From: Massilia pinisoli | GTDB taxonomy: Bacteria; Pseudomonadota; Gammaproteobacteria; Burkholderiales; Burkholderiaceae_D | Direction: 5' to 3' | Length of the DNA stretch: 64,000 nt | NCBI RefSeq assembly: GCF_024753285.1 | Contig: NZ_JANUGW010000009.1 | Coordinates: 62,001 to 126,000, forward strand | Part shown: positions 40,609 to 47,849 of the stretch, one piece after another | Layout of the letters: each line of letters begins with the position of its first letter | Position numbering within the stretch: position 1 is the first letter of the stretch | Made by a program: the position numbers and the translations under genes | The notes under the pieces: model-generated | The model's input: the letters and a program-made list of their open reading frames with translations, nothing else | What the model was told of the DNA's origin: nothing | Database searches by the model: none

Positions 40609-41871
40609 ATGAATCGTGGTTTTTATACCATCATGGCGGCGCAGTTCTTCTCGTCGCTGGCAGACAACGCGCTGATATTTGTCGCGATCGGTCTGCTAAC
40701 GGCGATGAAAGCCCCGGCTTCCCTGACTCCGCTGCTGAAGCTGTCGTTCGTCCTGTTCTACGTCCTGCTGGCCGCTTTCGTCGGTGCGTTCGCCGATTCG
40801 ATGCCCAAGGGACGGGTGATGTTCATCGCCAATTTAATCAAAGTCTTCGGGTGCTGCCTGATCTTTTTCGGCGTGCATCCTCTCATCGCGTGCGCCGTCG
40901 TCGGCTTCGGCGCCGCCGTCTACTCGCCCGCCAAGTACGGCATCCTGACCGAACTGCTGCCGCCGGAAAAACTCGTGGCCGCGAACGGCTGGATCGAGGG
41001 CTTGACCGTCATGTCCATCATCCTCGGCACCGTCATGGGCGGCGCCCTCGTCAGCCAGCACGGCAGCGCCTGGTTGATGACTCTCGACGTGCCCTATATC
41101 GACACCGGCATCAACACCCCGACGAAGGGCCAGCTCGCGGTGCTGATCGGCGTGTACGCGCTGGCCGCCGGTTTCAACCTGCGCATCCCGGACACGGACG
41201 CCCGCTACGAGCACCAGGAACGCAACCCGGCCAAGCTGATCGCCGACTTCGCCGACTGCTCCGCCACGTTGTGGAAAGATAAACTCGGGCAGATCTCGCT
41301 GGCCGTGACCACACTGTTCTGGGGCGCCGGGGCCACGTTGCAATTCATCGTGCTGAAGTGGGCCGAGCGCTCGCTGCACATGCCGCTCGACAAGGCGACG
41401 AGCCTGATCGGCGTCGTCGCCATCGGCGTCGCGGTCGGGGCCGCGCTGGCCGCGAAGATGATCCCGCTGAAGAAGTCGCTGACCGTGATCCCGCTCGGCA
41501 TCGTGATGGGCCTCGTCGTGACGGCCATGACGCTCGTGCACTCGCTGACGATCGCCGTGCCCATGCTCTTGCTCATCGGCCTGCTGTCCGGGTTCTTCGT
41601 CGTGCCGATGAACGCACTGCTGCAGCACCGCGGCCACGTCCTGATGAGCGCCGGTCACTCGATCGCCGTGCAGAACTTCAACGAGAACCTCTCGATCCTC
41701 ACCATGCTGGCCGTGTACGCCATCATGATCACGCTGAACCTGGACCTGAACGTCATCATCGTCCTGTTCGGCCTGTCGCTGGCAGGCATCATGTGGCTGA
41801 TAGGCCGCCGCCACGCGACGAACCAGCGCGAACACGACTCGCTCGCGCTGATCGGCGAGCACAAGCACTGA
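40609..41871 (+). CDS. lplT: lysophospholipid transporter LplT
   Basis: A 420-residue MFS-type carrier that flips lysophospholipids (mainly lyso-phosphatidylethanolamine) across the inner membrane for re-acylation. About 12 hydrophobic segments are present. FYTIMAAQFFSSLADNALIFVAIGLL, LLAAFVGAFADSMPKGRVMFIANLIK, AVYSPAKYGILTELLPPEKLVAANGW and FVVPMNALLQHRG are strongly conserved LplT segments. In many bacteria the acyltransferase Aas is adjacent, but none is seen here. Its stop abuts the convergent DUF1853 gene with no spacer. Confidence 0.95.
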   Translation: MNRGFYTIMAAQFFSSLADNALIFVAIGLLTAMKAPASLTPLLKLSFVLFYVLLAAFVGAFADSMPKGRVMFIANLIKVFGCCLIFFGVHPLIACAVVGFGAAVYSPAKYGILTELLPPEKLVAANGWIEGLTVMSIILGTVMGGALVSQHGSAWLMTLDVPYIDTGINTPTKGQLAVLIGVYALAAGFNLRIPDTDARYEHQERNPAKLIADFADCSATLWKDKLGQISLAVTTLFWGAGATLQFIVLKWAERSLHMPLDKATSLIGVVAIGVAVGAALAAKMIPLKKSLTVIPLGIVMGLVVTAMTLVHSLTIAVPMLLLIGLLSGFFVVPMNALLQHRGHVLMSAGHSIAVQNFNENLSILTMLAVYAIMITLNLDLNVIIVLFGLSLAGIMWLIGRRHATNQREHDSLALIGEHKH

Positions 41872-42813
41872 TCAGGGATGCAGGCGGGCCGCGGCCCGTT
41901 CGCGCCAGTCGTCGGGGACGATGAAGCCCCGCTCGAATTCGACGATGCAGCCCGGTTCTTCGCGCACGAGCGACACGAGCACCGGCGCATCGGACACGGT
42001 GAAATGGTCGTCCAGTTCCGCCGCGAGTTGGGCCTTGTCGAGCATCCACGTGGCCGATTGCGCGCGAAATGGCGGCAACCACTGCAGCCGGGGCAGCACG
42101 AGGAAGCGGTCGCCTGGCAACGCCTCCAGTTCTTCCAATGCGCACCAGAAGCCTCGGCAGTGGCCGGCCGTGATGCCGCGCATCGCCCGGTACGTCCCTC
42201 TCGGATAGAACAGCCAGCCCTTCACGAGCGCGCGTGCCGCGACGACGGGCCGCGGCAGCAGCTCTTGCGCGGCCGGATGGCTGCCGAGTTCCAGCTGGCG
42301 GTCGAACACCTTGCGCATCTTGCGTCCCAGGCTGTCGGCCAGGTTCGGGCCGACGAACGTGTCGAAGCCCGCCGTGGAATCGCCTTGCAGCAGGTAGAAC
42401 TTGGTGGCGAACTCGATGTGTTCGACACCCGCTCCCGCATCCAGCAGGAAGTCGAATTCGCCGACCGTGTCGTTGCGGTTCGCGCGCACCTGCAGGCCGT
42501 GCGCGACGAGGCGCCCCTGCTGTGCGAAATAAAAGGCCATCAGCTTTTCCGCGTACAAGCCCAGGCGCGTCATCATCTTGTCGCCCAGCGCGGCGTCGAG
42601 GGCGGACGGGTCGGCATCGAGGTCGGCCAGCCAGCATTCCGTCTCCGGCGTCACCGGGCCCAGGGTGGCGATGCGGCCGTCCCAGTGCGGGTCGTGGACG
42701 TCGAGCAGGTCCGGGGCATCCAGCAGCCAGGCCAGCGCGCGCACGCGTGCGCGCCGCAGATGGCCCCAGCGGCGTTCGAAATAGTCCTGGTAGGTGTCAG
42801 TCGGATCGTGCAC
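41872..42813 (-). CDS. DUF1853 family protein
   Basis: A 313-residue soluble protein of the DUF1853 family, of unknown function. The N-terminal YFERRWGHLRRARVRALAWLLDAPDLL, the central LGLYAEKLMAFYFAQQ and NRNDTVGEFDFLL (with a nuclease-like GEFDFL stretch), and the C-terminal RFLVLPRLQWLPPFRA mark it. The E-x-D-x and following K in EFATKFYLL loosely resemble a PD-(D/E)XK nuclease core; this is only a suggestion. I chose the GTG at 42813 because AAGGA lies seven bases upstream. It overlaps the uracil-DNA glycosylase gene by 17 nt and is last in the tsaB operon. Confidence 0.85.
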   Translation of the reverse strand: MHDPTDTYQDYFERRWGHLRRARVRALAWLLDAPDLLDVHDPHWDGRIATLGPVTPETECWLADLDADPSALDAALGDKMMTRLGLYAEKLMAFYFAQQGRLVAHGLQVRANRNDTVGEFDFLLDAGAGVEHIEFATKFYLLQGDSTAGFDTFVGPNLADSLGRKMRKVFDRQLELGSHPAAQELLPRPVVAARALVKGWLFYPRGTYRAMRGITAGHCRGFWCALEELEALPGDRFLVLPRLQWLPPFRAQSATWMLDKAQLAAELDDHFTVSDAPVLVSLVREEPGCIVEFERGFIVPDDWRERAAARLHP

Positions 42814-43750
42814 GGGCGTTCCTTGCCCTGCACAGGTCGGCCCACGCAAGCGCCTTGTCGGCGCCGCGTCGCAGCAGTTCGCCAGGATGCAGCGTGGCCA
42901 CGAGGGTCACGGCGCGTCCGCCCGCGTCGAGCGCGTGCACGTCACCGCGCGCGCCGGCCAGCGGCTCCGGCAGCGGCCGGCCCAGCAAGCTGTTGGCGGC
43001 GATCTGGCCCAGCGTGAGCACCGTGTCGGCGCCCGTCAGCGCCACTTCGCGTTCGAGGTACGGGCGGCACGCCGCGGCCTCGTCCGGCGTGGGTGCGCGC
43101 TCGCCGCCATTCGGCGTCGTCGGGCGGCACTTGATCAGGTTCGTCACGTACACGTCACGCTCGCGCGCCAGGTCGACGGCGGCCAGCATGTTGTCGAGCA
43201 GCTTGCCCGGTTCGCCCGCGAGCGGCACGCGTGCCTTTTCGTCGGCGGCCGTCGTGGCACCGGCCGCGACGAGCCAGCGCGCCTGTTTCGCACCCGTGCC
43301 CGGCACCGGCGCGCGGCCTTCGCGGCAGGCGCTGCAGCGGCGGCACGCGGCGATGGCGATGGCCAGCTGGTCCCAATCCATCATCGCGATTTCTTCCGGC
43401 GTCGCGTCGCTCGGCAGCGCGGCGTCGTCCCAGGCGGAATCCGTGTCGACGGGCGCCAGCGCGGACACCGACTGCGCCACCGGCTGCAGGGGCGATGGAC
43501 CCGGCGCGCGCGGCCCGGCCGGCGGCACGGGCCGCCGCGCGGGCGGTGCCGCCGGTGCCTCGGCGACCGGCGCTTCGGCCACGGGCGCCAGCGCGGACGC
43601 CGACTGCGCCACGGGCTGCAGCGGCGACGGTCCGGGCGCGGCTGCAGGTTCCGCCGCGGCTTCGCGCGCCGGCACCGCGCGCAACTGCCACAGCGGGGTC
43701 AAGCCCATCTCGTTCAGGAAGATGGCATCGCGTTCGCTGACACCGTTCAT
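42797..43750 (-). CDS. uracil-DNA glycosylase, family 4 (iron-sulfur)
   Basis: A 317-residue DNA repair enzyme that removes uracil from DNA. Residues 1-110 are a Pro/Ala-rich low-complexity region containing two copies of PGPSPLQPVAQS; the catalytic domain follows with the 4Fe-4S Cys pair CRRCSACREG, GEPGKLLDNML, NLIKCRPT and AACRPYL (other Cys ligands), and LVATLHPGELLRR. The long N-terminal linker is typical of betaproteobacterial family-4 enzymes. Its ATG overlaps the rimI stop (ATGA). Confidence 0.92.
   Translation of the reverse strand: MNGVSERDAIFLNEMGLTPLWQLRAVPAREAAAEPAAAPGPSPLQPVAQSASALAPVAEAPVAEAPAAPPARRPVPPAGPRAPGPSPLQPVAQSVSALAPVDTDSAWDDAALPSDATPEEIAMMDWDQLAIAIAACRRCSACREGRAPVPGTGAKQARWLVAAGATTAADEKARVPLAGEPGKLLDNMLAAVDLARERDVYVTNLIKCRPTTPNGGERAPTPDEAAACRPYLEREVALTGADTVLTLGQIAANSLLGRPLPEPLAGARGDVHALDAGGRAVTLVATLHPGELLRRGADKALAWADLCRARNARARSD
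43451..43640 (-). repeat. 132-bp-offset direct repeat in the uracil-DNA glycosylase linker
   Basis: The 58-bp segments 43451-43508 and 43583-43640 differ at only a few bases and code for PGPSPLQPVAQS(A/V)SALAPV. The 132-bp offset equals 44 codons, so the duplication keeps frame and lengthens the disordered linker. Confidence 0.85.
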
Positions 43751-44208
43751 AACATATACCTCATCACGATCGCATCCTCGCGCCGGCCTTCGTGCGCCGG
43801 ATAATAACCTTTGCGCCGGCCGATCTCCGCGTAGCCGTAGCGCCGGTACACGTCGAGCGCGCGCATGTTCGACGGGCGCACCTCGAGCAGGATCGATGCC
43901 ATGCGCTCCGCGCGCGCGCGGGCCGCAATGCGGTCCAGCAGATAACGCCCGAGGCCATGGCCCTGGCGCCGCGCGGCGACGGCCACGTCGAGCAGGTGGG
44001 CTTCGTCCAGCGCGTACATCAGCAGGAAGTAGCCGGCCAGCGCGCCTTCCGGCTCGCGCAGCACCCACGCATCGTAGCCGCTCGCCAGCGAATCCATGAA
44101 ATTCGCGCGGCTCCACGGATGCGGGAACACGCTGCATTCGAGCGCATGCACGTCGTCGACGTCGGCCACGACCATCGGCCGCAATGCCGGCTGCGCCTCC
44201 CCGCTCAT
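43747..44208 (-). CDS. rimI: ribosomal protein bS18 alanine N-acetyltransferase
   Basis: A 153-residue GNAT enzyme that acetylates the N-terminal Ala of ribosomal protein bS18. LRPMVVADVDDVHALECSVFPHPWSRANF starts the fold, LLDVAVAARRQGHGLGRYLL is the acetyl-CoA loop, and ILLEVRPSNMRALDVYRRYGYAEIGRRKGYY is diagnostic for RimI. Its ATG overlaps the tsaB stop and its stop overlaps the next ATG, so it is coupled on both sides. The tsaB-rimI pair is widespread. Confidence 0.96.
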   Translation of the reverse strand: MSGEAQPALRPMVVADVDDVHALECSVFPHPWSRANFMDSLASGYDAWVLREPEGALAGYFLLMYALDEAHLLDVAVAARRQGHGLGRYLLDRIAARARAERMASILLEVRPSNMRALDVYRRYGYAEIGRRKGYYPAHEGRREDAIVMRYML

Positions 44209-44933
44209 GGCTTGCCCTGCTCCGCGCCGGCCTTGGCCGCGTTGATGGCCTGGCGTTCCGCACTCGTGTACGCGACCTTGTTGCGCAGGTAGATCGGCTG
44301 CGCGTCGTCGGCCGGCACGGCGCGGCCGGATGCCAGCGCGGCCGCGCCCAGCACGGCCAGTTCGCGCGCATGCGGCAGGATGTCGGGAAGTGCATCCGCG
44401 GCGAACGCTCTGGACGCGAACGCTTCCGGATACGCGGCGAAGCCGTTGCCGCAGGCGGCGAGGCCTGTCACGGGTTCCGGCGCGACGTCGGCCGGCGCGC
44501 ACAGCGCGGGCTCGCGCACGACCTGCCAGCCGTCCATCCAGCGGTACTGCGCCCAATACACTTCGCCCATGCGCGCATCGAGCACGGCGACGACGTCCGT
44601 CGCGCCCTTGCGTGCGCGGCATGCCTCGGCCATCGCTTCCAGCGTGACGAGCGGCAGCACGGGCTTGCGGGCACCGAACGCGAGGCCCTGCGCCACGCCG
44701 CACGCCGTGCGCACGCCCGTGAACGACCCGGGACCGGCGCCGAACGCGATGGCGTCGCAGTCGGCCAGGGCGATGCCGGCGTCGCGCAGCAGCTCCTGCA
44801 CCATCGGCAGCACGGACTGCGAGTGCGTGCGCACGCCGGCCGATTCGCGGGTCAGGACGGCGGCATCCGTGCCGTTCAATAAAGCGCAGGACGCCAGTTC
44901 GGACGAGGTTTCGATTGCGAGGATGATAGGCAT
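44205..44933 (-). CDS. tsaB: tRNA threonylcarbamoyladenosine biosynthesis protein TsaB
   Basis: A 242-residue actin-like ATPase-fold protein that works with TsaC, TsaD and TsaE to make t6A37 in ANN-decoding tRNAs. ILAIETSSELASCALL, SVLPMVQELLRDAGIAL and the diagnostic AFGAGPGSFTGVRTACG are present. The ATG at 44933 has no ribosome site, and a -10 element ends five bases upstream. It is first of a four-gene overlapping operon (tsaB, rimI, uracil-DNA glycosylase, DUF1853). Confidence 0.96.
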   Translation of the reverse strand: MPIILAIETSSELASCALLNGTDAAVLTRESAGVRTHSQSVLPMVQELLRDAGIALADCDAIAFGAGPGSFTGVRTACGVAQGLAFGARKPVLPLVTLEAMAEACRARKGATDVVAVLDARMGEVYWAQYRWMDGWQVVREPALCAPADVAPEPVTGLAACGNGFAAYPEAFASRAFAADALPDILPHARELAVLGAAALASGRAVPADDAQPIYLRNKVAYTSAERQAINAAKAGAEQGKP

Positions 44934-44938
44934 GGCGT

Positions 44939-44966
44939 ATTGTAACCCGCCGGCGCGGCCGGCCAA
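44939..44966 (-). promoter_or_regulatory. tsaB promoter, probably leaderless
   Basis: On the reverse strand TTGGCC (44966-44961), a 16-nt spacer and TACAAT (44944-44939) lie just before the tsaB ATG, with only five bases between. The expected start of transcription coincides with the A of ATG. Confidence 0.6.
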
Positions 44967-44982
44967 AAGCGCGGAACCGTTG

Positions 44983-44988
44983 TAAAAT
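44983..44988 (+). promoter_or_regulatory. -10 element of the thioredoxin-like gene, probably leaderless
   Basis: TAAAAT lies seven bases before the ATG at 44996, so the message probably starts at or beside the start codon. No clear -35 is visible, and there is no ribosome site. It is back-to-back with the tsaB promoter. Confidence 0.5.
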
Positions 44989-44995
44989 CCCGCCC

Positions 44996-45424
44996 ATGTC
45001 CAGTCTGACCCTCGAGCCCGATACCCGCGACCAGGTCGCCGCCGCCGTCAGCGGCGACGGCTGGATCGTCGCCTGCCTGTGCGCCGCCTGGTGCGGCACC
45101 TGCTCGTCGTACCGCGCCGCGTTCGACGGCCTCGCCGCCCGCCATCCCGATAAAACCTTCGTGTGGATCGACGTGGAAGACCAGGCGGACGTCGTCGGCG
45201 ACCTCGACGTCGACAACTTTCCCACCCTGCTGCTGCAGCGCGACGACACCGTCGCCTTCTTCGGCACGATGCTGCCCGATGCGGGCGTGGCCGACCGGCT
45301 GATCCAGGCGCAGGCGGGGCTCAGCGCCGATGAATTGTCGCGCCAGGCCGCATCGACACCGGAGCGGCAGGCGTGGCAGCGCGAGTGCAATTTGCGCACG
45401 TTGATGGCGAACGCCGACGAATAA
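44996..45424 (+). CDS. thioredoxin-like protein
   Basis: A 142-residue cytoplasmic protein. A thioredoxin fold is indicated by WIVACLCAAWCGTCSSYRAAF, with the active-site pair WCGTC, VWIDVEDQADVVGDLDVDNFPTLLL with the cis-Pro, and a C-terminal helix. The motif differs from the WCGPC of true thioredoxin, which often changes redox potential. Its partner is unknown. It is divergent from tsaB with only 62 nt between start codons, and converges on the oxidoreductase gene. Confidence 0.85.
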   Translation: MSSLTLEPDTRDQVAAAVSGDGWIVACLCAAWCGTCSSYRAAFDGLAARHPDKTFVWIDVEDQADVVGDLDVDNFPTLLLQRDDTVAFFGTMLPDAGVADRLIQAQAGLSADELSRQAASTPERQAWQRECNLRTLMANADE

Positions 45425-45445
45425 ATGCGCGGCATTGCGGTGATG

Positions 45446-45476
45446 TAGGGTGGACGGGTCTCCCGTCCACCCTACG
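45446..45476. repeat. perfect 14-bp palindrome between convergent genes
   Basis: GTAGGGTGGACGGG and its exact reverse complement flank TCT. It lies between the thioredoxin-like gene and the convergent oxidoreductase gene, and shares the GGTGG...C core and layout with the palindrome at 23198-23230. It could terminate both transcripts or be a dispersed REP-type element. Confidence 0.8.
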
Positions 45477-45482
45477 GAAACG

Positions 45483-47849
45483 TCACGCGAGCCGCAGCGG
45501 CAAGCTACGCAACCTCTGCCCCGTCAACTTGAACACGGCATTCGCCACGGCCGGCGCGACGGGCGGCACCGCGGGTTCGCCCATCCCTTCCGGCGGCGCC
45601 GCGCTGGGCATGACGATCGTCTCGACGTCCGGCACCTGCGCCATCCTCAGCACCGGATAGTCACCGAAATTCGTCTGCTGCGGCTGGCCGTTCGCGAACG
45701 TGATCTCGCCCGCCAGCGCGGCCGACAGGCCGAACACGACGCTCGACTCCACCTGCTGCGCGACGATGTTCGGATTCACGGCGATGCCGCAGTCGACGGC
45801 GCACACGACCCGGTGCACGCGGATGTCCTTGTCCGCCAGCGGCACCTCCGCCAGCGGCACCTCCGCCACCGACACCTCCGCCACCATCGCAACGACCGTG
45901 CCGAACGACTGGTGCACGGCGAGGCCGTGCGCGCGCCCTGCCGCCGGCGTGCCTGCGCGCGCGAGGGCGGCGTCCAGCACCGCGAGGTGGCGCGGATGGT
46001 CCTTCAGCAGCGCGCGCCGCCATGCTGCCGGGTCCTGGCCGGCCGCGTGCGCGAGTTCGTCGGCGAAGCTCTCCTTGAAGAACGCGTTGTGCGAGTGGCC
46101 CACCGAGCGCCAGTAGCCGATGGGGACAATGCTTTCCACGGCCACGTGGCGGCTGCGCCGGTTCGCGATCGCGTACTGCATGTCGTATTCGCCTTCGGCC
46201 GTCGTCTTGTCCGGACCGACGCCGGGCAGTCCGAGGTTGCGCGGAAAGTACTGGTGGCCGATGGCGCCGCTGGCCAGCTTGCTGTCCCACGCGAGCACGC
46301 GCCCGTCCGCACCCACACACGCCGTGTAGCGCGCGAGCGCGGCCGGGCGGTAGACGTCGTGGCCCGTGTCGTCCTCGCGCGTCCAGATCAGCTGGACGGG
46401 CCGGCCGCGCGTCTGCATCGCGACGGCGACCGCCTGCGCCACCATGTCCGTCTCGAGGCGCCGGCCGAAGCCGCCGCCCAGCATCGTCACCTCGATGCTC
46501 ACGTCGTCGCGCGACACGCCGGCAACCTTCGCCGCCACGTCCACGGCGATGCTGGCCACCTGCGTGGGCGCCCACAGCTTGACCTTGCCGTTCAGGACTT
46601 GCGCCGTGCAGTTCTGTGGTTCCATCGTCGCGTGAGCGAGGAACGGCGCGCGGTACTCGGCCTGCACGGTGCGCGCGCCCGCCGGTGCCGGCGCATCCGG
46701 GCTGCCGGACTCGAAATACGTGTAGCCCGACTCGCGGTCGAGCGCTTGCGCGAAGCCCGCGAACACGGACTCGCTCGACAGCGCCGCGTGCGGACTGACG
46801 GTCCAGCGCACGGGCAGCGCGAGAGCGGCCTGCTTCGCCTGCCACCACCCCTCGGCCACGACGGCGACGCCGGCCCCCGCGCCGGACAACGGCGCGAGTG
46901 CGGCCGACACGTCGACCACTTTCACGACGCCGGGCATTGCGGCGATCGCATCCGCTTCGAACCCGCCGACGCCGCCCCCCAGCACGGGCGCCATCCGCAG
47001 CGCCGCGTACAGCAGGCCTTCGGGCCGCACGTCGACGCCGAAGCGAGCCTGCCCGTTGACCTTGGACGCCGCATCGCGCCGCGGCAGCGGCTTGCCGATC
47101 AGGGTGAATTGCGCGGGCGTCTTCAGGGGCACGTCGGACGCAGCTATGCTGCCGCCCAGCGCTGCCGCACGCGCGGCCAGCAGACCGTACGGTGCGCGCC
47201 GTCCATCCGGATGCACGACCATGCCGTCGCGTGTGGTCAGGGTATCGACGTTCGTCTTCCACTGTTCCGCGGCGGCGCGCAGCAGCATCGCGCGGGCGAC
47301 GGCACCCGCCGCGCGCATCGTCGGCCACGCATCCTTCACGCTCGATGAACCGCCGGTGAACATGATGCCCAGCTCGCGCGCCACCTTGCCGGCGATCCAG
47401 CGCGCGCCCTGCGGCACGTTGCCCAGGTCGTCCGGATGGAACGGCAGCGTGTCGCGCAGCACGGTGAGGTTCGCGAAGATCTTGTCGATGGGGGCTTGCA
47501 CGACGCGCACGGAGGCCAAAGGCGCGTCCAGTTCCTCGGCCAGCAGCATCGGCAGCGCCGTGTGCACGCCCTGCCCCATCTCGCTGCGCGGAACGACGAC
47601 GTCGACGGTGCCGTCGGACGCGATGGCGACCCAGCCGTTCAACGCGACGGTGCCCGCGTCATGCACGGCACTGCCCGCCGTCGCGCGCAGGCGCTGGCGC
47701 GGCGGCGCGACACCCCAACCCACGACGAGCGTGGCACCCGCAGCCAGGCCGCCGAGCAGGAACCGGCGCCGGCCCTTGCGCGCGCCGCGCACGCCGGGTA
47801 CCGGTTCGCGCCCGTCCTTATCCGAACCTGGTCCGCTCGTGTCCCGCAT
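45483..47849 (-). CDS. molybdopterin-binding subunit of a periplasmic xanthine-dehydrogenase-family oxidoreductase (IorB-like)
   Basis: A 788-residue protein of the IorB branch (isoquinoline 1-oxidoreductase beta-type), which hydroxylates aldehydes or N-heterocycles. The N-terminus has a Tat-like RRRFLLGGLAAGATLVVGW. VVPRSEMGQGVHTALPMLLAEEL, EPQNCTAQV, LGGGFGRRLETD (molybdopterin contact) and EGMGEPAVPPVAPAVANAVF complete the fold, with the likely catalytic Glu in the last. It needs a small 2Fe-2S subunit and a cytochrome partner, neither of which is in the window. ATG 47849 follows GGAGG. It overlaps the GGDEF-EAL gene by 32 nt. Confidence 0.9.
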   Translation of the reverse strand: MRDTSGPGSDKDGREPVPGVRGARKGRRRFLLGGLAAGATLVVGWGVAPPRQRLRATAGSAVHDAGTVALNGWVAIASDGTVDVVVPRSEMGQGVHTALPMLLAEELDAPLASVRVVQAPIDKIFANLTVLRDTLPFHPDDLGNVPQGARWIAGKVARELGIMFTGGSSSVKDAWPTMRAAGAVARAMLLRAAAEQWKTNVDTLTTRDGMVVHPDGRRAPYGLLAARAAALGGSIAASDVPLKTPAQFTLIGKPLPRRDAASKVNGQARFGVDVRPEGLLYAALRMAPVLGGGVGGFEADAIAAMPGVVKVVDVSAALAPLSGAGAGVAVVAEGWWQAKQAALALPVRWTVSPHAALSSESVFAGFAQALDRESGYTYFESGSPDAPAPAGARTVQAEYRAPFLAHATMEPQNCTAQVLNGKVKLWAPTQVASIAVDVAAKVAGVSRDDVSIEVTMLGGGFGRRLETDMVAQAVAVAMQTRGRPVQLIWTREDDTGHDVYRPAALARYTACVGADGRVLAWDSKLASGAIGHQYFPRNLGLPGVGPDKTTAEGEYDMQYAIANRRSRHVAVESIVPIGYWRSVGHSHNAFFKESFADELAHAAGQDPAAWRRALLKDHPRHLAVLDAALARAGTPAAGRAHGLAVHQSFGTVVAMVAEVSVAEVPLAEVPLADKDIRVHRVVCAVDCGIAVNPNIVAQQVESSVVFGLSAALAGEITFANGQPQQTNFGDYPVLRMAQVPDVETIVMPSAAPPEGMGEPAVPPVAPAVANAVFKLTGQRLRSLPLRLA

